DNA of 64,000 nt, from positions 49,513 to 113,512 of the forward strand of contig CAXTJQ010000014.1 of assembly GCA_964244725.1 (NCBI GenBank). The letters run 5' to 3'. Of this stretch, positions 8,797 to 16,597 are shown piece by piece. Source of the DNA: Kumtagia sp964244725. GTDB lineage: Bacteria > Pseudomonadota > Alphaproteobacteria > Rhizobiales > Rhizobiaceae. Each line of letters opens with the position of its first letter. The first letter of the stretch is position 1. The notes beneath the pieces were generated by a model. It did no database searches and had not been told where the DNA came from. It saw only the letters and a list, made by a program, of their open reading frames with translations. The translations under genes were made by a program, and so were the position numbers.

Positions 8797-9221
8797 TGGA
8801 CCAGAGCTTGCAACAGGCGCTCGACCGACTCGACAGGGCCACAGTCGCCGTGCGCGACGCAGTGCGCGACCTCGCCGCCGCGCCCGGCCACGCCGACGCG
8901 GCGGGCGACGCGGCGCATGCGCTGTCGGGCGGCGTCATCGACCCGTTCGTGTTCCGCTTCGCCATCTTCGTGCTGGCGATCTTCGTCGGCTACTACGTCG
9001 TCTGGTCGGTGACGCCGGCGCTGCACACGCCGCTGATGGCGGTGACCAATGCGATCTCGTCGGTGATCGTGGTCGGTGCGCTGCTCGCCGTCGGCATCTC
9101 GGCCTCCGGCGTCGCGACCGGCTTCGGCTTCGTGGCGCTGGTGCTGGCCTCGGTCAACATCTTCGGCGGTTTCCTGGTCACCCAGCGCATGCTCGCCATG
9201 TACAAGAAGAAGGAGAAGTGA
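8796..9221 (+). CDS. pntAB: NAD(P) transhydrogenase alpha subunit, membrane part
   Basis: Short membrane subunit (141 residues) of the three-polypeptide transhydrogenase. A polar amphipathic N-terminus of about 45 residues leads to DPFVFRFAIFVLAIFVGYYVVW and two further hydrophobic helices (about residues 70-110 and 105-130), then a lysine-rich end (MYKKKEK). Together with pntB it forms the proton channel. The ATG overlaps the pntAA stop; a GTG one codon upstream is also possible. It ends one base before the pntB start codon, showing tight operon packing. Confidence 0.92.
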   Translation: MDQSLQQALDRLDRATVAVRDAVRDLAAAPGHADAAGDAAHALSGGVIDPFVFRFAIFVLAIFVGYYVVWSVTPALHTPLMAVTNAISSVIVVGALLAVGISASGVATGFGFVALVLASVNIFGGFLVTQRMLAMYKKKEK

Positions 9222-9222
9222 C

Positions 9223-10620
9223 GTGAACGCCAACGTCGCCTCCTTCCTCTACCTCGTCTCGGGCATCCTGTTCATCCTGGCGCTGCGCGGCCTGTCGCAC
9301 CCCACGACCAGCCGGCGCGGCAACCAGTTCGGCATGATCGGCATGGCGATCGCCATCCTGACCACCCTGGCGCTCGCGCAACCCAGCGCCGGCGGACTCC
9401 TGCTGATCGTCGTCGGCCTGCTGATCGGCGGCGGGGCGGGCGCCTTCATCGCGCGCAAGATCGCCATGACCTCGATGCCGCAGCTCGTGGCGGCCTTCCA
9501 CAGCCTTGTCGGCCTCGCGGCGGTTCTGGTGGCGGCAGCCGCGATTTATGCGCCGACCAGTTTCGGCATCGGCGTGGTCGGCGACATCCATGCCCAGGCG
9601 CTTGTGGAGATGAGCCTCGGCGTGGCGATCGGCGCGATCACCTTCACCGGCTCGGTCATCGCCTTCCTCAAGCTCGACGGGCGGATGTCGGGCAAGCCGA
9701 TCATGCTGCCGATGCGCCATGTCATCAACGCCGCGCTGGCGGTCGCGCTCGTCGTGCTCATCGTGCTCTTGGTCACGACCGAAAGCCTAGTCGTCTTCTG
9801 GCTGATCGTCTTGACGTCGCTGGCGCTCGGCGTGCTTCTGATCGTGCCGATCGGCGGCGCCGACATGCCGGTCGTGGTCTCGATGCTGAATTCCTATTCG
9901 GGCTGGGCGGCCGCCGCGCTCGGCTTCACGCTCGGCAACCTCGCGCTGATCATCACCGGCGCGCTGGTCGGCTCGTCGGGCGCGATCCTGTCCTACATCA
10001 TGTGCAAGGGCATGAACCGCTCCTTCATCTCGGTCATTCTCGGCGGCTTCGGCGGCGAAACGACCGCTGCTTCCGATGATGGCGTCGAGCGCAACGTCAA
10101 GCTCGGCTCGGCCGACGATGCCGCCTTCCTGATGATGAACGCCTCGAAGGTCATCATCGTGCCGGGCTACGGCATGGCGGTGGCGCAGGCGCAGCACGCC
10201 GTGCGCGAGATGGCCGACAAGCTCAAGGCCGCGGGCGTCGAGGTGAAATACGCGATCCATCCGGTCGCCGGCCGCATGCCGGGCCACATGAACGTGCTGC
10301 TCGCCGAAGCCAACGTGCCCTATGACGAGGTGTTCGAGCTCGAGGACATCAACTCGGAGTTCGCGCAGGCCGACGTGGCCTACGTCATCGGCGCGAACGA
10401 CGTCACCAACCCGTCCGCGCGCGACGACAAGTCGTCGCCGATCTTCGGGATGCCGATCCTGGATGTCGACAAGGCGCGCACCTGCCTGTTCGTCAAGCGC
10501 TCGCTCGGCTCCGGCTACGCCGGCATCGATAACACGCTGTTCTACAAGGACGGCACGATGATGCTGCTCGGCGACGCCAAGAAGATGACCGACGACATCG
10601 TCAAGGCGATGGATCATTGA
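9223..10620 (+). CDS. pntB: NAD(P) transhydrogenase beta subunit
   Basis: Beta subunit (465 residues) with the main proton channel and the NADP(H)-binding domain III. About nine hydrophobic segments fill residues 1-270. The C-terminal domain shows VIIVPGYGMAVAQAQHAV (the GYGMA-QA NADP motif), IHPVAGRMPGHMNVLLAEANVPYDEV, and FVKRSLGSGYAGIDN. The GTG at 9223 lies one base after the pntAB stop; a longer frame to 9076 merely overlaps pntAB. The three genes match the split arrangement found in Rhodospirillum and rhizobia. Confidence 0.95.
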   Translation: MNANVASFLYLVSGILFILALRGLSHPTTSRRGNQFGMIGMAIAILTTLALAQPSAGGLLLIVVGLLIGGGAGAFIARKIAMTSMPQLVAAFHSLVGLAAVLVAAAAIYAPTSFGIGVVGDIHAQALVEMSLGVAIGAITFTGSVIAFLKLDGRMSGKPIMLPMRHVINAALAVALVVLIVLLVTTESLVVFWLIVLTSLALGVLLIVPIGGADMPVVVSMLNSYSGWAAAALGFTLGNLALIITGALVGSSGAILSYIMCKGMNRSFISVILGGFGGETTAASDDGVERNVKLGSADDAAFLMMNASKVIIVPGYGMAVAQAQHAVREMADKLKAAGVEVKYAIHPVAGRMPGHMNVLLAEANVPYDEVFELEDINSEFAQADVAYVIGANDVTNPSARDDKSSPIFGMPILDVDKARTCLFVKRSLGSGYAGIDNTLFYKDGTMMLLGDAKKMTDDIVKAMDH

Positions 10621-10646
10621 AAGGCTAGGCGCAGTTCTTGGACTGG

Positions 10647-10675
10647 TTGTAGCGCGTTACGTTTCATGTTACATT
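10647..10675 (+). promoter_or_regulatory. Candidate promoter of higBA with palindrome over the -10
   Basis: TTGTAG (10647-10652) and TACATT (10670-10675) are separated by 17 bp. The palindrome ATGTTACAT (10666-10674) covers the -10 and could be the HigA operator; GTTACGTT and GTTACATT also form a direct repeat 12 bp apart. The higB ATG at 10683 lies only seven bases after the -10, so the message may be leaderless. Confidence 0.4.
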
Positions 10676-10682
10676 GTGGCAT

Positions 10683-10961
10683 ATGATACGGAGCTTTCGG
10701 CACAAAGGCCTTTGTCACTTCTTCGAGGACGATGACCGAAGCAAGCTCCCTTTCGAGATGATCGAGAGGATTCGTGAGTTACTGACCGCGCTCGATGGCG
10801 CAAGAGCAATCGAGGAACTGAACCGGCCGAGCTTCAGATTGCATCAGCTGAAAGGCGAGTTGAAAAGCCATTGGGCGGTTACGGTTCGGGCCAATTGGCG
10901 CATCACCTTTCGATTCTTGGGTGGCGAGGCGCTCGACCTGGACATGGTCGACTATCATTAG
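10683..10961 (+). CDS. higB: HigB/RelE-family toxin
   Basis: A 92-residue mRNA interferase of the HigB branch of the RelE fold. The start MIRSFRHKGLCHFFE, then FRLHQLKGELKSHWAVTVRANWRITFRF and the terminal MVDYH are hallmark segments; the Lys, Arg and final His residues are the usual ribosome-bound cleavage set. The toxin gene comes before the antitoxin, as usual for hig loci. A TTG three codons upstream is open but the ATG at 10683 matches the family. The higA start lies 15 bp after the stop. Confidence 0.9.
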   Translation: MIRSFRHKGLCHFFEDDDRSKLPFEMIERIRELLTALDGARAIEELNRPSFRLHQLKGELKSHWAVTVRANWRITFRFLGGEALDLDMVDYH

Positions 10962-10976
10962 AGGCTTGACATACCG

Positions 10977-11261
10977 ATGAAAAATCCATCGCATCCCGGA
11001 CGGCTGATCAAGTCTGATCTCGATGAACTCGGCGTCAGCGTGGCGAATGCCGCCGAGCGTCTTGGCGTCACGCGCCAGCAGCTCCATCGCGTCATCAGCG
11101 GCGACAGCGGGATTTCGCCGGAAATGGCGCTGCGGCTGGAAAAGGCCATCGGCAGCACCGCCGATTTCTGGCTGCGACTTCAGATGAATTACGATCTGGC
11201 CCAGGCGAGGCTGAACGGCCCGGCGCTGGAAATCGTCAAGCTCGAGCCGAAGGTTGCCTGA
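10977..11261 (+). CDS. higA: HigA antitoxin, XRE-type helix-turn-helix
   Basis: A 94-residue DNA-binding antitoxin that neutralises HigB and represses the operon. It starts MKNPSHPGRLIKSDLDELGVS and has the HTH VANAAERLGVTRQQLHRVISG at residues 22-42, then EMALRLEKAIGSTADFWLRLQ, the dimer helix of the HigA family. It has the normal length and no defects, so the pair looks functional. Confidence 0.93.
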   Translation: MKNPSHPGRLIKSDLDELGVSVANAAERLGVTRQQLHRVISGDSGISPEMALRLEKAIGSTADFWLRLQMNYDLAQARLNGPALEIVKLEPKVA

Positions 11262-11297
11262 ACGGTTTGGCGCACGGGGCCCAAGCGCGGTCCGGGA

Positions 11298-11780
11298 ATG
11301 ATCGTGACGCCGGTGCTGCGGCTTTTCCGCGAGATCGACCGTGAGGCCGCAGTCGGCCTCTTCCTCGAACTCAACCATCATGAGTTCGCGATCAGCGGCG
11401 ACCGCCGCACCGATCGCGGCGGAGCGGAGTCTTGCGTCGACGACATGGTGCTCGATGTCGAAAGGGGCGCTGTCGCCATGGTGGCCGAGTTCGGCGGCGG
11501 CGTCGTTGGATTGATGGTCTGGGCGGTCAAGAGCGACGGCGACTATACGGTCGAGGCGACACGGCGATACGGCTTCATCCAGGACATCGTGGTGACCGAG
11601 GCCCATCGCGGCAAAGGCATCGCCGGGGCGATGCTCGCGGAAGCGGAACGGCTGACGCGGGTCGCCGGGCTCTCGCGGCTTCGGCTGACAGTGCTCGTCG
11701 GCAACGACAGTGCGACGTCGGCCTATGAGCGATCCGGTTTCCGCGATTATTCGCGCGGGATGATCAAGGATCTCGCCTGA
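11298..11780 (+). CDS. GNAT-family N-acetyltransferase
   Basis: A 160-residue GNAT protein. The acetyl-CoA-binding motif A is IQDIVVTEAHRGKGIAGAML (about residues 94-113, with the R/Q-x-x-G-x-G/A pattern as RGKGIA), followed by NDSATSAYERSGFRDYSR, motif B with the catalytic-region Tyr. The substrate cannot be told. It starts at ATG 11298, 36 bp after higA, and its 3' end overlaps that of the convergent MFS gene by 17 bp. Confidence 0.85.
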   Translation: MIVTPVLRLFREIDREAAVGLFLELNHHEFAISGDRRTDRGGAESCVDDMVLDVERGAVAMVAEFGGGVVGLMVWAVKSDGDYTVEATRRYGFIQDIVVTEAHRGKGIAGAMLAEAERLTRVAGLSRLRLTVLVGNDSATSAYERSGFRDYSRGMIKDLA

Positions 11781-13203
11781 GCTTATCGTCGACCGCGTCT
11801 TTCCGTCCGATCCGGAAAGCCGCTACGATCCCCAGCGCTCCGAGAGGCACGAATGCCAGAAACAGCCATCTCGCCACATCGGCCGCCGCCGCGTGGCTGA
11901 GGCCGGTTGAAAAACCGCTCGCATTGGCGACAAGCCCGCAGGCCGCCGCGCCGACCGCATAGCCGATGCGCTGCATCGTCGGCACGGCCGAGGAGGCGAC
12001 GGTTCGTTCGGTCGGGGAGGCGAACGACACGATGATCCGCGTCAGGAACGGCCAAGCCACGCCGAAGCCGCCGCCCTGCAGCAGGGCGCAAAGCAGGATG
12101 AGCGTGATCGAGCCTGCCGGGATAAAAAAGCCGAAGCCGACGAGGCCTGCGGTGATCATCAGCGCACCGCCGATGATCAGGACGCGCTCATGGCGTGGCG
12201 TGGCGTTGGCGACGAGGATGGAGAGGACCGACCAGGCAATCGATTCCGCCGCGATGATGTAGCCGGTCGTCAGCACCGGCACGTTATGGAGCGTTGCAAG
12301 CAGCAACGGCCCATAGACGGCCAGTGCGCAGGTCGCAACGCAGAACGCCGCGATCATCGTCATGCCGGCGCCGAGCGGCGTGCGCCAATCGAACAGGCGC
12401 GATGGGAACAGCCGCGAGGCGCCGGCGCGCGCGTCGAGCCGAAAGAAGAAGGCGAGCCCGGCAAGGCCGACGGCGAGCAGGATGGACGATCGCGCAAGCG
12501 TCACGTTCACGCCGGCGCTGGCGACGAAAACGATGCTGACCGCAAGCGTCGCCAGCACGGTGAAAGGAAATGGCGGCGGTTTGTCCGTCGCGCTTGTCCG
12601 CTTGGCCGAAGCGACGCTCAGCACCCGCAAAGCCGCGACAGCCATCGCGATGCCCGCGAGGGTGAACAAGCCGAACGCCCAGCGCCATGAAAGGAATTGC
12701 GAGATGATCGCGCCGATGAGCGGGCCGCTGAACGCCGCGACGCCCCAGACGGCTGAAAGGATGCCGTAGAGCTGCGGCCAGATTCGCTGAGGAAACAGCC
12801 GCTCGATCGACACGAAGGCGAGCGAGACGAGCGCGCCCCCGCCGATGCCTTCGACAAGCCGCCCTGCCAGGAAGACGGGCATCGTCGGCGCGGCCGCGCA
12901 GATCGCCGCGCCGATCGCGTAGATCAGTGCCGCGACGCTCATGTTGGTTCTCAGCGGCACATAGGAAACCGTTCGGCCAGCGGATGCGCCTGCCACGATC
13001 GCGCCGAGTTCGTAGATCGCCAGCGACCACCCGACGAGTTCCACGCCGGAAAGGTCGCTGACCATGGCCGGCATGATCGTCGCGATCATGGTCTCGTTGG
13101 TGGCATGCAGCAGTATGCCCAGGCCGACGAAGCAGAAGCGCGCCATGTCCCCCGTGGCCCAAAGCGCGCGCCAATCGATCCGGTCTGTTTTTGTTGTCGT
13201 CAA
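11764..13203 (-). CDS. MFS transporter
   Basis: Major facilitator protein of 479 residues with about 12-14 hydrophobic helices, in the inner membrane. ELGAIVAGASAGRTV follows the second helix and LFPQRIWPQLYG lies in the central part; a drug or metabolite proton antiporter is the best guess. The start used is a TTG at 13203 (MTTTKTDRIDW) preceded at six bases by GGAG; a further in-frame TTG at 13248 has no such site. No regulator is adjacent. The substrate is not predicted. Confidence 0.82.
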   Translation of the reverse strand: MTTTKTDRIDWRALWATGDMARFCFVGLGILLHATNETMIATIMPAMVSDLSGVELVGWSLAIYELGAIVAGASAGRTVSYVPLRTNMSVAALIYAIGAAICAAAPTMPVFLAGRLVEGIGGGALVSLAFVSIERLFPQRIWPQLYGILSAVWGVAAFSGPLIGAIISQFLSWRWAFGLFTLAGIAMAVAALRVLSVASAKRTSATDKPPPFPFTVLATLAVSIVFVASAGVNVTLARSSILLAVGLAGLAFFFRLDARAGASRLFPSRLFDWRTPLGAGMTMIAAFCVATCALAVYGPLLLATLHNVPVLTTGYIIAAESIAWSVLSILVANATPRHERVLIIGGALMITAGLVGFGFFIPAGSITLILLCALLQGGGFGVAWPFLTRIIVSFASPTERTVASSAVPTMQRIGYAVGAAACGLVANASGFSTGLSHAAAADVARWLFLAFVPLGALGIVAAFRIGRKDAVDDKLRRDP

Positions 13204-13274
13204 AGGATTCTCCGCCCGCCGATTAGGCGAACGGAGATGAGCCGGCAAGCGGAACCATGGGGCCAGCCGGAAAG

Positions 13275-13760
13275 CTACTTGGTGAATGAGCGCAGCTCGA
13301 CCTCGGCGACGCCGAGCGCCACGTTGAGGCCCGTCTGGCCCTGGAGGCTGACCGGCTGAAGAACGAAGTCGCGCGTCGACTTCTTGCCGAGAACGTTGGC
13401 GCCGCCGCCGATGATCGCCGTAACCTCGGCGCCGACGCCCGCATACTGGCCGGACAATGCGCCCCGTTCGTAGGAATCGAAGCTCTTGCCGATCACCGCC
13501 CAGGTCAGCAGGCCGTTGCTTGTGAAGCCGAGATCGACGCCGTAGCGGCTGACCACGCCGCTGTAGCTCTCAGTGGCCGACCCGTCCTGCGGCGTGAACG
13601 TGCAGGCAAGGGTCTTGGTCGACCCGAAAACGAAGCCTGAGCCGGACTCCACCTGGCAAACCAGGATGCCGACCTGCGCCGAGCCGTAGGCGTGGGCGGC
13701 GGGTGAGGCGGCTGCGAAAGCAGAGGCGGCCAAGGCTGCGGCCAAAATCGATTTTTTCAC
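13275..13760 (-). CDS. DUF992 exported protein
   Basis: A 161-residue secreted protein with a clear signal peptide (KKSILAAALAASAFAAASPA, cleavage likely after AHA near residue 24). The mature part (GSAQVGILVCQVESGSGFVFGSTKTLACTF, Cys pair, then SGVVSRYGVDLGFTSNG) fits the DUF992 family, common in rhizobia and of unknown function. The GTG at 13760 has AGGAG eight bases upstream and gives a clean signal peptide; the longer frame from 13877 does not. It is on the same strand as the TPR lipoprotein gene, 126 bp downstream of it. Confidence 0.85.
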   Translation of the reverse strand: MKKSILAAALAASAFAAASPAAHAYGSAQVGILVCQVESGSGFVFGSTKTLACTFTPQDGSATESYSGVVSRYGVDLGFTSNGLLTWAVIGKSFDSYERGALSGQYAGVGAEVTAIIGGGANVLGKKSTRDFVLQPVSLQGQTGLNVALGVAEVELRSFTK

Positions 13761-13886
13761 GATGCAAACTCCTGAAAACGATGCCGCCCACAACCCGGCC
13801 TGGGGGCCGAAGTTCCATTCGGCCGCGCCGTGATCTCGATCGGACGCCGAAGGCCGGGCGGAATCACGACGCGGCACGCCCGGCGT

Positions 13887-14732
13887 TCAACCGCCGCGAA
13901 CGCGGGCCAGTCCGTCGCGCGCGGGCTGATAGTTCGGATCGAGGTGGATCGCCTCGCTGAACGATTTCCTGGCCCGGGGTTTGTCGCCGCGCCGTTCGTA
14001 GATAAGCGCCTGGTTGGCCCAGCTTTCGGCGACCTTGCCGTCGAGCTTGATCGCCGTGTTGAAGTCGGCGAAGGCATTGTCCTCGTCGTTCGTCGCCAGA
14101 TAGGAAAGGCCGCGGCCATTGTAAGGTTCGGCTGCGTCCGGCGCGAGCGAGATCGCGGTCGAGAAATCCTCGATGGCGAAGGCGTGCTGACCTTGGCTCT
14201 GGTAGATCAGGCCGCGATTGTGGTAGGCGCGCGGGTCGGTCGTGTCGAGCTGGATTGCCTTCTGAAAATCGTTGAAGGCCTCGCGCGTGCGGCCGGATTT
14301 GCGATAGAGGTTGCCGCGCCCGATATAGGCGGCGTCGTAATTTGCGTTGAGCTGGATCGAGCGGTTGTAGTCGTTCAGCGCCGCTTGCTGATCGCCGAGG
14401 AAGCGCTGGATCAGCGCGCGGTTGGCGTAGGCCTGGTAGAAATTCGGGCGCAGTTCGAGCGCGCGATTGAAATCCTCGAGCGCCTCGCGGTAGCGGCCGC
14501 CGCGGCCGTAGGCCGAGCCGCGCACATTGTAGGCGTCGGGGTCCGACGGATTGCGCGCGACGACGGCGCTGAGCGAAGCGATGTTCTGGTCCGAACCCTG
14601 CGCGGCGTCGATGGTGGTGATCTCGCCGTTCGGCCCGGTCTGGCAGCCGGCAAGGGCGAGGGCCGAGACGAGGGCCGCAGCCATGGCGAGACCGCGATGC
14701 AGGATCCGGCGGTCATGTCGTAGCGCCATCAT
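13887..14732 (-). CDS. TPR-repeat lipoprotein
   Basis: A 281-residue lipoprotein. Signal peptide with lipobox LALAGC (Cys30); after it come six to seven tetratricopeptide repeats, recognisable by A--RG--Y---G repeats such as YNVRGSAYGRGGRYREALED, YIGRGNLYRKSGRTREAFND and YHNRGLIYQSQGQHAFAIED. TPR arrays make protein contacts; a role in envelope assembly, like NlpI or the BamD type, is only analogy. Two adjacent ATG codons (14732, 14729) are possible; the frame continues upstream but without a signal sequence. Gene order next to rpsU is typical of rhizobia. Confidence 0.85.
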   Translation of the reverse strand: MMALRHDRRILHRGLAMAAALVSALALAGCQTGPNGEITTIDAAQGSDQNIASLSAVVARNPSDPDAYNVRGSAYGRGGRYREALEDFNRALELRPNFYQAYANRALIQRFLGDQQAALNDYNRSIQLNANYDAAYIGRGNLYRKSGRTREAFNDFQKAIQLDTTDPRAYHNRGLIYQSQGQHAFAIEDFSTAISLAPDAAEPYNGRGLSYLATNDEDNAFADFNTAIKLDGKVAESWANQALIYERRGDKPRARKSFSEAIHLDPNYQPARDGLARVRGG

Positions 14733-14931
14733 CTCAAGACCGTCCAATCCCTCGGCCGGCGAGCCCCTCAATCCGCGCGCCGCCATCCAAACAAAAAGGT
14801 GGTTGCGATCCTCAATCGCTCCCACCTTGCGTAGTTCCCGAAAACGTCGAAACTCTGTCCCGGCCGCACCATGCGCCTCGGCTTCGAAAGCGATCGCGGC
14901 GGTCGTTGCGCCCCTCGACCGGGCGGAATCT

Positions 14932-15219
14932 TCAGAAGCGCGGCGGACGGGGCGCGCCGGCGCCGGCCGCGCCCCCTGGGCCACCGGCGCCCATGGCGGG
15001 ACGGGGAGTCGCGGGCAGCAGGCCCTCGCGCTGGGCGCGCTTGCGGGCGAGCTTGCGGGCGCGGCGGACGGCTTCGGCCTTTTCACGGGCGCGCTTCTCG
15101 GAAGGCTTCTCGTAATGTCCGCGCATCTTCATTTCACGGAAGATGCCCTCGCGCTGCATTTTCTTCTTCAACGCACGCAGCGCCTGGTCAACATTGTTAT
15201 CGCGGACGAGTACCTGCAC
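14932..15219 (-). CDS. rpsU: 30S ribosomal protein S21 with extended tail
   Basis: Small-subunit protein S21 (95 residues). MQVLVRDNNVDQALRALKKK at the start and GIFREMKMRGHYEKPSEKRA are diagnostic. After residue 65 the chain continues into a Gly/Ala/Pro tail (PRPAMGAGGPGGAAGAG) absent from E. coli S21. The GTG at 15219 was preferred over TTG at 15225 because AGGA lies six bases ahead of the GTG and the protein then begins MQVLVRDNN as in relatives. Confidence 0.95.
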   Translation of the reverse strand: MQVLVRDNNVDQALRALKKKMQREGIFREMKMRGHYEKPSEKRAREKAEAVRRARKLARKRAQREGLLPATPRPAMGAGGPGGAAGAGAPRPPRF

Positions 15220-15449
15220 GGGCAATCCTGTTCTTCGGTTTCGGTGTCACGAGGCCATGGCATAGCCGAAGGCCTCCACGGCGGAGTCCACCGCGAATTG
15301 CGGCGGGTGTTAGCAGAATCGGGATGGGCTGTCCACAGCCGGCATCGGATTTTCACCCGGAACGCCGGCTTCGGCCGCGGCGTTACCGCCTGCGGAACGC
15401 CGACGGCGGCGCCGGCCTGCCGTGAGACCGGTGTGTGTCTCGATGCTGC

Positions 15450-15599
15450 TCAGCCGGCGAGTTGCGGGAACAGCCCGACAAGACCGATGACGATCAGGTA
15501 GATGGCCACGATGTAGTTCAGGAGGCGCGGCATCGCGAGGATCAGGATGCCTGCGAGCAGCGAAAGCAGCGGGGTCAGCGTGATCATCGAGATTTGCAC
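15450..15599 (-). CDS. DUF3096 small membrane protein
   Basis: A 49-residue hydrophobic protein that is easily missed. Reading from a GTG at 15599 it gives VQISMITLTPLLSLLAGIL, then MPRLLNYIVAIYLIVIGLVG and ends in PQLAG: two transmembrane helices with the P-RLLN-IVAIYLI signature of DUF3096. GGAG lies eight bases before the GTG; an in-frame ATG at 15587 lacks a ribosome site. Function unknown; inner-membrane location inferred. Confidence 0.75.
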   Translation of the reverse strand: MQISMITLTPLLSLLAGILILAMPRLLNYIVAIYLIVIGLVGLFPQLAG

Positions 15600-15629
15600 G
15601 GCGTGGTCTCCGTCGGCGCTGCCCTGTCG

Positions 15630-16406
15630 TCAGGCCGCGTTGCGGAAATACTTCGCCGTCGGCAGGACCGTCAAGGGCGCGAGTTCGCCCTTGCCGGGCT
15701 TGGCGAACAGCATCCGCTGCTCCATCGCGGTCCATTTGAAAAACGGGAAGCGGTCGAAGGACCGGTCGCGGATCGCGGCCACCGTCGAACGGTAGAGCAC
15801 GACCGGATAGTTCAGGCCGGGATAGTCGCGCGTTTCGCCGATCTTCTCGGAACAGAAAATGCGCTTGTAGAAACCCGCATGCTCCTCGCGGATCGTCTGC
15901 AGCCCATAGGGCGCATGGAAATGGGAGCAGGCGATGCCGGCCAGCCGAATGGTCAAATACGGGATCTGCGGGCATGTCCGCGACCATTCCGGATCGACCG
16001 CGAACCGGCTGCAATCGATGAAGCTCGCGCCTGCCGCCAGCATCGGACGCAAGATGTCGCCATAGACCATCATCGAAGGCGACGTGGGAATCTTCGGGCT
16101 GACGTGATGGACGCGAAGCGTGCTGACCAGGTCGCCGTCGATATAGATGCCGAACTTGTAGCAATTGGCGACATCGTCCAGCGGATCGTGGATCGCCTGC
16201 GCCGGGATGTCGGTGACCATATTGGAAAGCCGGTACGACCTGTAGCGCAGGCGGTAAATCTCCTCCAGGTCCTCCCCCTTGTCGCAACGCCTGTATTCCG
16301 TGCGGTCGAGAAGCTCGGAAATCTTCCGCGCGAACTCGGAAATCTGCGGCAAAGCTTCGCCCCTCGCTCCGGCGATGCCGCCGAGCGCTTCGGTCCCGAT
16401 CTTCAT
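15630..16406 (-). CDS. FeeM/LuxI-like N-acyltransferase
   Basis: A 258-residue protein that I place, from pattern, in the acyltransferase group related to N-acyl amino acid synthase FeeM and the LuxI fold. After a helical N-terminus comes EDLEEIYRLRYRSYRLSNMV (about residues 46-65), like the start of the autoinducer synthase fold, then FGIYIDGDLVSTLRVHHV, an invariant-Arg strand, and FIDCSRFAVDPEWS, which resembles the E-SRF-V region of LuxI proteins. FeeM-type enzymes join an acyl-ACP chain to an amino acid. No LuxR gene is next to it. A CtrA-type box lies about 100 bp upstream. Confidence 0.65.
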   Translation of the reverse strand: MKIGTEALGGIAGARGEALPQISEFARKISELLDRTEYRRCDKGEDLEEIYRLRYRSYRLSNMVTDIPAQAIHDPLDDVANCYKFGIYIDGDLVSTLRVHHVSPKIPTSPSMMVYGDILRPMLAAGASFIDCSRFAVDPEWSRTCPQIPYLTIRLAGIACSHFHAPYGLQTIREEHAGFYKRIFCSEKIGETRDYPGLNYPVVLYRSTVAAIRDRSFDRFPFFKWTAMEQRMLFAKPGKGELAPLTVLPTAKYFRNAA

Positions 16407-16507
16407 ATGGTTTATTCCTCGTCAATATCCGCCGAGAAACAGAGTATTTGAAGCGCAAGCTAAGTAAAGACGAAAACCCGAGGGACTTCGTTTACCCTAA
16501 GTTAACC

Positions 16508-16523
16508 TTAACAACTGGTTAAC
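16508..16523 (-). promoter_or_regulatory. CtrA-type box upstream of the acyltransferase gene
   Basis: TTAA-CAACTGG-TTAAC fits the full CtrA consensus TTAA-N7-TTAAC exactly. It sits inside a larger inverted repeat, GTTAACC and GGTTAAC (16501-16523), 102 bp upstream of the start at 16406, where a promoter would be expected. The match is a direct reading; CtrA control is an inference. Confidence 0.5.
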
Positions 16524-16597
16524 GGCTCTACAAATTTGAACGCGGGTGCGCCGGCGATCGAATTGCCGGTCGGCGTGGGCCGAAATCGGTCGAGGGG

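Noticed and set aside
14733..15086. N-terminal extension of the TPR lipoprotein frame up to 15086
   Set aside because: It overlaps rpsU in antisense and would bury the lipoprotein signal peptide.
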